In this document: positions 46,673-54,102 of the stretch, piece after piece
Layout of the letters: each line of letters starts with the position of its first letter
How positions within the stretch are numbered: position 1 is the first letter of the stretch
From: Trebonia sp050013875
GTDB taxonomy: Bacteria; Actinomycetota; Actinomycetes; Streptosporangiales; Streptosporangiaceae
Assembly (NCBI GenBank): GCA_050013875.1
Contig: JBEKEK010000030.1
Span: forward strand, 25,364-89,363
Length of the DNA stretch: 64,000 nt
Reading direction: 5' to 3'
Made by a program: the position numbers and the translations under genes
Notes under the pieces: model-generated
What the model was told of the DNA's origin: nothing
What the model saw: the letters and a program-made list of their open reading frames with translations, nothing else
Databases searched by the model: none

Positions 46673-48925
46673 ATGCCAGGGACGGGATCGGGTGAGTTCT
46701 CCGTGTCGCTAACCACCGACGAGAGTGCCTCAAGCGCCACACCAGGAACGGCGGGACCGCGGCCGTCGGCCGGCCGGCATCGGCTCACGTCGATGCTGGC
46801 GCCCCGCGGCATCGCGATCGTGGGGGCGAGCGATAACTCGGGCTGGTCCCGTTACACCTACGCCAACCTGATGCAGGGCGGCTACCCGCACGCCGTTCAC
46901 CTGGTCAACCGCCGCGGCGAGCCGGTCCACGGGCAGGCCACGGTCACGTCGCTGCGCGATATCGGCGAGCCGGTGGATCTCGCCTACGTGCTGACCGGGC
47001 CGGCCTCACTGCCCTCGGTGATGGCCGACGGCGCGGCCGCCGGGGTGCGGAACCTCGTCGTGATCGCGGCCGGGTTCGGCGAGATGGGGGACGAGGGGCA
47101 CCAGCGGGAGCGGCAGCTCGCCGACCTCGCCCACGGCTACGACCAGCTCATCCTCGGGCCGAACAACCTCGGCTTCATCAACACGCCGGACGCCACGATG
47201 CCGTGGAGCCAGGCGATGCCCTGGCCGATGCAGCCCGGCGGGGTCGGCATCATGTCGCAGAGCGGGGCGCTCGGGATCTTCCTGCTCAACTATCTGCAGA
47301 ACCGCGACGTCGGCATCAGCCACCTGGTCACGGTGGGCAACGAGGCGATGGTGACGGTGGCCGAGGGCATCGACTACCTCGTCGAACAGGAGGGGACGCG
47401 TGTCATCGCGCTCTACCTGGAGTCGGTCCGCCATCCCGAGGTGTTCCTGGCGGCGGCCGGGCGGGCGATGAAGGCGGGCAAGCCGATCGTCGCCTACAAG
47501 GCCGGCCGCGGCGCGCTCGGGGCCAAGGTCACCGCGGCGCACACCGGCAGCCTGGCCGGCGACGACCGGGTATTCGACACGGTCTTCCGCCAGCACGGGA
47601 TCATCCGGGTGGACTCGATCGAGGATCTGGTGACGACCTGCGGTCTGCTCGACGCCTACGGCGAGCTGCCGGGCTCCCGCGTCGCGTTCGTGACCGGCTC
47701 GGGTGCGATGTGCGGCGTCATCGGTGACTCGGCCGAGGCCAACGGGCTCGAGCTGCCCGAATTCGCCGAGTCGACCGTCGAGGAGCTGCGGGCGGTCGGC
47801 CTGCCCGAGTTCGCGACCGCGCAGAACCCGCTGGACACGACCGGGTACGTCGTCATCGACACGAACCTGCTGCCCAACTCGGAAGCCGTGGTCTCCCGCG
47901 ACCCCAACATCGACCTGCTCGTCGTCAACGGGTCGGTGCCCGCGACGCAGGAGGCGGCGGCCTTCATGTCGCGTTACTTCAAGCGCCGGGTCGAGCTGTC
48001 CAAAGTGAGCCCGGTGCCGGTCATCTCGATGGAGTTCCTGCCCTCGGATCAGACCCCGTTCAGCCGAGAGTTCCGGCGCTCAGAGGGAGCGCCCTACGTC
48101 GTCGATTCGCTGACCCGCGGCATCCCGGCCCTGGCCAAGGCGATCTGGTGGTCGGGCCTGCGCCGCGCCACCCGCGCGACGGCCGCGGCGGAGACCGTCG
48201 ACCAGGCCATCGCGGACGTTCCCGCGGCGCGCGGGGAGTGGAGCGAGCGGCAGGTCGGCGAACTGCTCGCCGCCAACGGCGTCCCCGTCATCCCGCAGCG
48301 GCTGGTGACCTCGGCCGGCGAGGCGGCCAGGGCCGCTGAGCTGACCGGGTTCCCGGTCGCGCTGAAGGTCAGCGCACCCGGGCTCGCGCACAAGACCGAC
48401 GTGGGCGGCGTCGTGCTCGGTGTCGGCTCCGCCGAGGCCGCGGCGCAGGCCTATGAGCGGATCGTGACCGCCGTCGCGGCCGCGGCGCCGGGCACACCGG
48501 CCGAGGGCGTGCTGGTGAGCCCGATGCGCGCCGAGGGCATTGACCTGCTCGTCGGCGTCGTGCGCGACGATACCTGGGGTCTGACGCTAGTGGTGGGGCT
48601 GGGCGGGATCTGGGTCGAGGTGCTGGCGGACTCGGCCGTCAGGGCGCTGCCGGTGACACCGGGCCAGGTGCACGAGATGCTCGGCGAGCTCAAGAGCTTC
48701 CCGCTGCTGACCGGTGCCCGCGGCGCCGAGCCGGTTGACCTGGACGAGCTGTCGCGCGTCATCGCGCGGATCGGTGCCATCGCCGTCGCCCTCGGCGACG
48801 ACGTGGAGGAGCTGGAGATTAACCCCCTGCGGGCGGCGGGATCGGGCATCGAGGTGCTCGACGCGCTGGTGCGCTGGCGTTCCGCCGCGACCGACGGCGC
48901 GGCGCAAGCGGGGCAGCCGGCGTGA
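46673..48925 (+). CDS. ADP-forming acyl-CoA synthetase (fused alpha-beta)
   Basis: This 750-residue enzyme joins a carboxylate to CoA with ATP hydrolysis to ADP, using a phosphohistidine intermediate. Residues ~37-135 form the CoA-binding Rossmann domain (PRGIAIVGASDNSGWSRY). Succinyl-CoA-ligase-like domains follow, with His290 in AAHTGSLAGDD as the phosphorylated residue. The ATP-grasp half (~525-735) includes LKVSAPGLAHKTDVGGVVLGV and VEELEINPL. Length and order match the pimeloyl/acetate-CoA ligase (NDP-forming) group. GTG 46703 is an alternative start. The stop overlaps the following VOC gene by 4 bp. Site B upstream suggests TetR control. The substrate acid is unknown. Confidence 0.92.
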   Translation: MPGTGSGEFSVSLTTDESASSATPGTAGPRPSAGRHRLTSMLAPRGIAIVGASDNSGWSRYTYANLMQGGYPHAVHLVNRRGEPVHGQATVTSLRDIGEPVDLAYVLTGPASLPSVMADGAAAGVRNLVVIAAGFGEMGDEGHQRERQLADLAHGYDQLILGPNNLGFINTPDATMPWSQAMPWPMQPGGVGIMSQSGALGIFLLNYLQNRDVGISHLVTVGNEAMVTVAEGIDYLVEQEGTRVIALYLESVRHPEVFLAAAGRAMKAGKPIVAYKAGRGALGAKVTAAHTGSLAGDDRVFDTVFRQHGIIRVDSIEDLVTTCGLLDAYGELPGSRVAFVTGSGAMCGVIGDSAEANGLELPEFAESTVEELRAVGLPEFATAQNPLDTTGYVVIDTNLLPNSEAVVSRDPNIDLLVVNGSVPATQEAAAFMSRYFKRRVELSKVSPVPVISMEFLPSDQTPFSREFRRSEGAPYVVDSLTRGIPALAKAIWWSGLRRATRATAAAETVDQAIADVPAARGEWSERQVGELLAANGVPVIPQRLVTSAGEAARAAELTGFPVALKVSAPGLAHKTDVGGVVLGVGSAEAAAQAYERIVTAVAAAAPGTPAEGVLVSPMRAEGIDLLVGVVRDDTWGLTLVVGLGGIWVEVLADSAVRALPVTPGQVHEMLGELKSFPLLTGARGAEPVDLDELSRVIARIGAIAVALGDDVEELEINPLRAAGSGIEVLDALVRWRSAATDGAAQAGQPA

Positions 48926-49464
48926 CGGGCGTCGCCGAGGCAGGTGGATCGGCGGCAGCCGTCCTGGTGGAGATCGGCGCGGTCTACGACCACGTGGCGC
49001 ACGCGGTGCCCTCGATCAGGGAGCTGCTGCCCTGTTACTGCGGCCTGCTTGGCGGGGTGGTGTCCGCGGGCGGGATCAACCCATGGGGCGGCCACCTGGC
49101 CGTGATCATCGAGTACCCGGGCGGCGGCAAAATCGAGCTCCTCGAGCCGGTGCGGCGTGGCGCGCCCTCGATCGGCGGCTTCCTCACCGGCTCGCCGCGC
49201 GGCGGTCTGCACCACGTCACCTTCAAGGTGCCCGACATCCGGCTGGCCCTGGACCGGGTGCTGGCCGCGGGCTATCACCCGGTCGGCACCAACCTCGAGC
49301 ACGAGTCGTGGCGCGAGACGTTCCTGCATCCGCGGGAGACGGGCGGTGTGCTCCTGCAGCTCGCGCAGGCGGGCCCGGGCGTGCCCGGGCCGCTGGCGCA
49401 GCCGCTTGGCGAACTGCTCGAGGAGGCGGCGCGGCTGCGGGAGCGGGATCAAGCGGGCAGCTGA
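48922..49464 (+). CDS. VOC family protein (glyoxalase/epimerase-like)
   Basis: This 180-residue protein has the paired beta-alpha-beta-beta-beta units of the vicinal oxygen chelate superfamily. Candidate metal ligands are the His of YDHVAHAV, Glu of KIELLEP, His of LHHVTFKV and the Glu/Gln region near VLLQL. The layout resembles methylmalonyl-CoA epimerase. GTG 48922 overlaps the acyl-CoA synthetase stop by 4 bp, so it probably acts on the CoA ester that the synthetase makes; this is inference. Confidence 0.85.
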   Translation: MTGVAEAGGSAAAVLVEIGAVYDHVAHAVPSIRELLPCYCGLLGGVVSAGGINPWGGHLAVIIEYPGGGKIELLEPVRRGAPSIGGFLTGSPRGGLHHVTFKVPDIRLALDRVLAAGYHPVGTNLEHESWRETFLHPRETGGVLLQLAQAGPGVPGPLAQPLGELLEEAARLRERDQAGS

Positions 49465-49509
49465 CCGAAACTGCCGGGCGGCTGCCGGGCTCAGCGGATG
49501 ATGCCCGGC

Positions 49510-50247
49510 TCAGCCGTCCGCTGGGTCGGCCGCGTGCTCCAGGACCAGCCGGGTGACCGATTCGATCTGGTGAGTCATGTCGGCCAGCGTCGTCCCGCCG
49601 GTCACCCAGCCCGTGAGGCTGTTCATGAGGACAGCGCCGAGCGCGTACCTGATCGTCTCGGCCCGCTCGGGCGGGACCCCCGCGAGCAGCTTCTCAAAGA
49701 CCTGGTCGTCGATCGCGCTCATCCGGGCGAGCGCGTCGCGCGCATACGGGTCCGAGCTCACGTGCACCTGCACCATCAGCTCGGCGATCCTGGGGTTGCG
49801 CGCGAACCCGCGGATCTCCTTGCGAACGTAGGACAGCACCCGCTCGGTCAGGTCCTCGCTGGCCTCGGCCTCGTCACCGGCCCTGGGCATGAGCACCCGC
49901 CTGGTCAGACGTTCCTGCCAGTCGCAGAGGGCCACCGCCAGCAGGTGCTCCTTAGAGCTGAAGTAGCGGTACACCGTGCCCAGCGCGATGCCTGACCGCT
50001 CGGCCACATCACGCATCTGGATGACCCCTGGCCCGACCTCGCGGACGAGGTCGATGACGGCCTCGATCAACTGCGCCCGGCGGACGAGCTGCCGGCTGGT
50101 CATCGCCTCGATCGGCAGCGGAGGGTTCGGCGCCGACTGGGCGGCGGGAGCCCCGCTGGCGGCCGCTTTGGCCGCTCGCCGCGGGGTACGTCCCTGGGTG
50201 ACGGTCGCCTCCGCGCTTTCCGCTGACCCGGACACCACGTCGCTCAT
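49510..50247 (-). CDS. TetR family transcriptional regulator
   Basis: This 245-residue regulator has an Ala-rich N-terminal tail of about 45 residues, then the TetR HTH (RRAQLIEAVIDLVREVGPGVIQMRDVAERSGIALGTVYRYFSSKEHLLA). The helical ligand-binding domain follows, with a C-terminal segment similar to KstR-type regulators in actinobacteria (a resemblance from memory). An AAC-N3-GTT site lies 141 bp before its start, and related sites flank the surrounding catabolic genes. It is the best candidate for their common repressor. The ligand is probably a CoA thioester of the pathway, which is inference. Confidence 0.92.
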   Translation of the reverse strand: MSDVVSGSAESAEATVTQGRTPRRAAKAAASGAPAAQSAPNPPLPIEAMTSRQLVRRAQLIEAVIDLVREVGPGVIQMRDVAERSGIALGTVYRYFSSKEHLLAVALCDWQERLTRRVLMPRAGDEAEASEDLTERVLSYVRKEIRGFARNPRIAELMVQVHVSSDPYARDALARMSAIDDQVFEKLLAGVPPERAETIRYALGAVLMNSLTGWVTGGTTLADMTHQIESVTRLVLEHAADPADG

Positions 50248-50387
50248 CGAAGCCGCGCCGTCTCGTGCTCGTCGGTTCGCCCCGCGGCTCCCCCGTACTC
50301 ACCGTGGCCGCTGGAGCTGAACCTCGGAGCTGTCATATTCACCTCGCGCGTCCCGGGCTGCCGGTGCGGCCGTCCGCCCTGACGATA

Positions 50388-50399
50388 GAACCTAGTTTC
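50388..50399. promoter_or_regulatory. AAC-N3-GTT operator, site C (TetR promoter region)
   Basis: GAACCTAGTTTC contains AAC-CTA-GTT. It lies upstream of the TetR gene in the 604-bp gap shared with the divergent amidohydrolase. It is the weakest match of the set outside the core. Confidence 0.45.
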
Positions 50400-50685
50400 G
50401 GGTAATTACATCGTGTCACCCTAGATTATCCCATGACAGATGCCGCTCCGCTGCGGAAGGTCTGAACCTCTGTGCCTTCCGTTGCCCGGTTGCACATTTT
50501 GCGATAGAAACGCAATTTCGGCCCGACAGGCCCGCGTGAGGCCGCGGAACCGGAGCGTCGCCACTGACCACCCGGACTTGCCCGGGCCCTCAACCCGGCG
50601 GCCAACCGCGGGCCCAGGGGCGCCCGCCCCCGGTTGGCCGCTCTGGTGCCATCGCCAGAGATCTCGACTCCTCTGATCACTGAAT

Positions 50686-50697
50686 GAACGTTGTTTC
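50686..50697. promoter_or_regulatory. AAC-N3-GTT operator, site D
   Basis: GAACGTTGTTTC reads GAAACAACGTTC on the other strand, nearly identical to site B. It lies 155 bp before the amidohydrolase start. No gene is seen in the 604-bp gap (50248-50851). Confidence 0.6.
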
Positions 50698-50817
50698 AGT
50701 ACTGACCATCTCCAACATGAGGCAGCACTCTGACATTATCATCTATTGACTGGCCAAAACATGCCAGCAGGCTGATCCTGTCGGCAGCTTGCATGACCTT
50801 CCGATCACCTCTAAAGT

Positions 50818-50829
50818 GAAACATGATTC
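50818..50829. promoter_or_regulatory. AAC-N3-GTT operator, site E
   Basis: GAAACATGATTC is the reverse complement of the core of site A (GAATCATGTTC) with one extra base. It lies 22 bp before the amidohydrolase start, the position expected for a repressor site. Confidence 0.6.
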
Positions 50830-50851
50830 TCGTAATAGGGAGGACTTCGCA

Positions 50852-52078
50852 ATGGGCCGGCAGACGAGCAGCGGCGACCACTACACACTGATCTCCTCGG
50901 ACACGCACGCGGGCGGCAGCCACGCGCAGTACCGCGAGTTCCTTGACCCCGGGTTCCATGAGGACTTCGATGCCTGGCGCGGCAAGTACCGCAACCCCTT
51001 CAGCGACCTGGGAGACAACCGCCGCCTGCGCAACTGGGACGACGAGATGCGCAACTCCCAGCAGGATCGGGACGGCGTGGTCGGCGAGGTGATCTTCCCC
51101 AACACCGTGCCGCCGTTCTTCCCGAGCTTCGTGCTGTTCGCCCGGCCGCCCAAGCCCGACGAGTACAAGCACCGCCGGGCCGGCATCCAGGCGCACAACC
51201 GCTGGCTTGAGGACTTCTGCAGCCGTTACCCGGAGCGTCGCGCCGGCATCGGCCAGATCTTCCTCAACGACATCGACGACGCGATCGAGGACGTCATCTG
51301 GATCAAGGAGCATGGCTTGCGCGGGGGCGTCCTGCTGCCGACCGTGCCGCCCGACGTCGACTGGATCAAGCCGCTCAACCACCCGGACTACGACCGGCTG
51401 TGGGCGGTCTGCCAGGACCTCGAGGTGCCGCTCAACTGTCACGGCGGGCAGGGCTCCCCCGCGTACGCGCCGGTGCCGTCATCGGCGGTGATCATGCTCA
51501 CCGAGATTTCGCATTACTCGCGGCGGCCGCTGTTCTTCCTGCTGCTGTCGGGGGTCTTCGAGCGGTTCCCGCGGCTGAAGTTCGTGATGACCGAGCAGGG
51601 CTGCGCGTGGCTGCCGCCGATGCTGGCGCAGTGGGACGGCATGCTGGCGAGCATCCGTGACAACGGCGCGATCGGCGAGCTGCGGTTCAAGCCCGAGCAC
51701 CGGCTGCCGAAGTCGGCCACCGAGTACTTCCGGCAGAACGTCTGGCTCGGGGTCAGCTTCCCGCACACCGCCGATGTGATCGCGGCCCGCGACCTCCTCG
51801 GCACCGACAAGTTCATGTGGGGCAGCGACTACCCGCACGACGAGGGCACGTACCCCTACACCGCGCTCTCGCTTCGCCAGCTCTTCTCCGAGTGGCCGGA
51901 GGCCGAGCTGCGCAAGGTGCTGTCGGACAACGCCGCCGCGATGTACGGCTTCGACCTCGACGCGCTGGCGGGCCCCGCCTCGCGCGTCGGGCCCACGGTG
52001 GCCGAGATCCGCGAGCCGCTTACCGAGCTGCCCGAGCACCCCAACGAGGCGCTGCTGGCCAACGCTTCGGCGGCCTGA
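50852..52078 (+). CDS. Amidohydrolase family metal-dependent hydrolase
   Basis: This 408-residue enzyme is of the amidohydrolase-2 (PF04909) family. These TIM-barrel hydrolases or decarboxylases use a metal bound by His and Asp. Motifs seen are LISSDTHAGG (N-terminal, DxH), the His of LNCHGG and the terminal Asp in FMWGSDYPHDEG. Relatives decarboxylate or cleave aromatic and ring-derived acids. ATG 50852 follows AGGGAGG (50837-50843) by eight bases. The open frame upstream is non-coding and contains operator site E. A long hairpin follows the stop. Confidence 0.9.
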   Translation: MGRQTSSGDHYTLISSDTHAGGSHAQYREFLDPGFHEDFDAWRGKYRNPFSDLGDNRRLRNWDDEMRNSQQDRDGVVGEVIFPNTVPPFFPSFVLFARPPKPDEYKHRRAGIQAHNRWLEDFCSRYPERRAGIGQIFLNDIDDAIEDVIWIKEHGLRGGVLLPTVPPDVDWIKPLNHPDYDRLWAVCQDLEVPLNCHGGQGSPAYAPVPSSAVIMLTEISHYSRRPLFFLLLSGVFERFPRLKFVMTEQGCAWLPPMLAQWDGMLASIRDNGAIGELRFKPEHRLPKSATEYFRQNVWLGVSFPHTADVIAARDLLGTDKFMWGSDYPHDEGTYPYTALSLRQLFSEWPEAELRKVLSDNAAAMYGFDLDALAGPASRVGPTVAEIREPLTELPEHPNEALLANASAA

Positions 52079-52081
52079 CCA

Positions 52082-52139
52082 GCACAGCAGGCAGTCGCGC
52101 GGCGCCCCGGCAGGAACCGGGGCGCCGCGTCTGCTGTGC
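52082..52139. terminator. Strong hairpin terminator between convergent genes
   Basis: CGCGGCGCCCCGG (52098-52110) pairs perfectly with CCGGGGCGCCGCG (52117-52129) around CAGGAA. An outer stem of GCACAGCAG (52082-52090) and CTGCTGTGC (52131-52139) extends it. It starts four bases after the amidohydrolase stop and faces the minus-strand membrane protein gene. No T-tract is present, as is common in high-GC actinobacteria. Confidence 0.8.
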
Positions 52140-52184
52140 GTGCCAGCGGCTGGCGGGCACCTGACGGCGCCGGCCAGCCGCGGC

Positions 52185-52631
52185 CTAGTCGTCCAGGGAC
52201 GGCGCCTGCTGGCGGGCTAGGTCGCGCTGCTCGTAGACCATGCGCAGCAGCCAGTAGCGCAGGAACCGGGTCATCGCGCCGCGGATGTAGAGCGCCGAGC
52301 CCAAGATGACCAGGCCGACACCGAACAGGGCCAGGATGAGCGCGTCCATCTGATTCAGGATGCTGCTGTATCCCCTGCTCTGCATGAAAGAGACGAGGAT
52401 GACGACGAGGCCGACGATGGCCAGCAGCACGCCGAGGACGCTCACGCTGCGGTCCATCGGGCCGCTGTTGTTGCTCGCCCGGAGCTTGCCGAGCTCCGCA
52501 CCGAAATCTCGCTGGCTGGCGCCGGTCATCGTGTTCCCCCCGGGGGCGGCGGCCGGGGTCGCAGGAGTGGCCGGGGTAGTAGGGGTGGCCGGGGTCGGCA
52601 CCGACGTTGCTTGGGCTTGTCCAGCGGTCAT
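52185..52631 (-). CDS. Small membrane protein at the end of the Liv-type operon
   Basis: This 148-residue protein was not assigned to a family. It has a Thr/Pro/Ala-rich N-terminus (TPATPTTPATPATPAAAPGG), then two membrane helices (VLGVLLAIVGLVVILVSF and LILALFGVGLVILGSALY). A basic, cytoplasmic C-terminal part follows (RFLRYWLLRMVYEQRDLARQ). The gene follows LivF closely: ATG 52631 is 9 bp after its stop, and TTG 52643 would overlap it. It may be an accessory membrane subunit of the importer, which is inference from position. Confidence 0.7.
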   Translation of the reverse strand: MTAGQAQATSVPTPATPTTPATPATPAAAPGGNTMTGASQRDFGAELGKLRASNNSGPMDRSVSVLGVLLAIVGLVVILVSFMQSRGYSSILNQMDALILALFGVGLVILGSALYIRGAMTRFLRYWLLRMVYEQRDLARQQAPSLDD

Positions 52632-52639
52632 GATCTGGT

Positions 52640-53350
52640 TCAACTCCCTGAAGGGGTAGCGGCGAGATAAAGCTCAGCCAGGTCTTTGGCAATCGAAGCG
52701 GGGGTGTCGGTCCGCACGACCCGGCCGTGCTGGAGGACGACGGCCTGATCGGCGAAACCGAGGATGTCGTGGGCGAACTGCTCGATGACCACGATCGTGG
52801 TGCCGCGGGCGGCAAGCGCCTGCACGGTCTCGTAGAGGAGCTCGACCACCCGGGGCGCCAGCCCCATCGAGAGCTCGTCGATGATGAGCAGCGGCGGGTT
52901 CCAGATCAGCGCGCGCGACAGCGCGAGCATCTGCTGCTCTCCTCCCGACAGCGTCCCCGCCACCTGCCGCTGACGCTCGGCCAGCCGCGGGAACTGCTCA
53001 TACACCCGGGCCAGCAGCTCGGGTCGGCCGCGCCGGGGCATCGCCAGGCGCAGATGCTCCGCCACCGTCAGCCGCGGGAAAATGCCGCGGCCTTCCTGGA
53101 TGACGCACAGACCTGCGCGGGCCAGGGCATCGCCGCGGACGCCGGTAACGTCGGTGCCCGCGATGATGACGCGGCCATGGGCCGGCCTGAGCAGCCCGGA
53201 AATGACCCGGACGAGCGTCGTCTTGCCGGCCCCGTTGGGCCCGAGCACGGCCAGCACCTTGCCCGGCTCGACGCTCACGTCGATGCCGTGCAGCACCTCG
53301 ATCTGGCCGTAGGCGGCCCTGATGTCCAGAAGCTCAAGGATCGCGGTCAT
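52640..53350 (-). CDS. livF: Branched-chain amino acid-type ABC ATPase, LivF family
   Basis: This 236-residue ATPase of a HAAT/Liv-type importer has Walker A GPNGAGKTT, Q-loop VIQEGRGIFPRLTVAEHL, signature LSGGEQQML and Walker B LLIIDELSMGLAP. The EGRGIFPRLTV sequence is typical of LivF. It overlaps LivG by 4 bp. The name is given by family type; the transported substrate need not be an amino acid in this catabolic context. Confidence 0.92.
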   Translation of the reverse strand: MTAILELLDIRAAYGQIEVLHGIDVSVEPGKVLAVLGPNGAGKTTLVRVISGLLRPAHGRVIIAGTDVTGVRGDALARAGLCVIQEGRGIFPRLTVAEHLRLAMPRRGRPELLARVYEQFPRLAERQRQVAGTLSGGEQQMLALSRALIWNPPLLIIDELSMGLAPRVVELLYETVQALAARGTTIVVIEQFAHDILGFADQAVVLQHGRVVRTDTPASIAKDLAELYLAATPSGS

Positions 53351-54102
53351 GACACTGCCTCCCGCGAACCCAGGTAAGCGGCCTGGACGTCCGGGTTCGC
53401 CTGGACCTCGGCCGGTGTTCCGGTCACCACGATGACACCGTGGTCGAGCATCGACACCCGCTCGGACAGCCCCATCACGAACGGCATGTCGTGCTCGACC
53501 AGCAGCACCGACAGGCCGTCGGCGGCCAGCTCACGGAGCAGGACGGCCATCGTCTCCGCCTCGTAGGTGGACAGCCCAGAGGCGACCTCGTCAAGCAGCA
53601 GCAGCCGCGGGGCGCAGGCGAGGGCCCGGGCCAGCTCGACCAGCCGCTGGGTGCCACTGGGCAGCGAGTCGACCATCTCCCCGTGCAGGGTGTCCAAGTG
53701 GAGGCGGACGAGCAGATCCGCGGTTGCCCGCGCCGGATCGACTGAGCGGTCCCAGCGGCGGCGTGCTTCCGCCGCCACCAGGACGTTCTCGCGCACGGTG
53801 AGCGTGCCGAACACCTCGAGCCGCTGGAAGGTGCGGCCAATGCCGAGACGCGCCCGCCGGTGCGGCGGCAGGCGCGAGATGTCGCGGCCGCCGATCCGCA
53901 CGACGCCGCTTGCCGCGTGCTGTATCCCGGCGATCACATTGAACAGCGTCGTCTTGCCCGCGCCGTTCGGCCCGATCAGGCCCATGATCTGGCCCCGCCT
54001 GACCGACAGCGACACCGCGTCAACGGCGACCAGGCCGCCGAAGCGCACTGAGACGCCCTCGACTTCGAGCACCGTGTCAGCGGCAGCCGGGGCGGCGGTC
54101 AT
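53347..54102 (-). CDS. livG: Branched-chain amino acid-type ABC ATPase, LivG family
   Basis: This 251-residue ATPase partners LivF. Walker A is GPNGAGKTTLFN, the signature region reads LPSGTQRLVELARAL (SGTQR in place of SGGQ), and Walker B is LLLLDEVASGLS. A LivG-type segment is also present (GRTFQRLEVFGTLTVREN). It overlaps both neighbours by 4 bp. The Gly-to-Thr change in the signature should be noted, though similar variants occur in LivG proteins. Confidence 0.9.
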   Translation of the reverse strand: MTAAPAAADTVLEVEGVSVRFGGLVAVDAVSLSVRRGQIMGLIGPNGAGKTTLFNVIAGIQHAASGVVRIGGRDISRLPPHRRARLGIGRTFQRLEVFGTLTVRENVLVAAEARRRWDRSVDPARATADLLVRLHLDTLHGEMVDSLPSGTQRLVELARALACAPRLLLLDEVASGLSTYEAETMAVLLRELAADGLSVLLVEHDMPFVMGLSERVSMLDHGVIVVTGTPAEVQANPDVQAAYLGSREAVS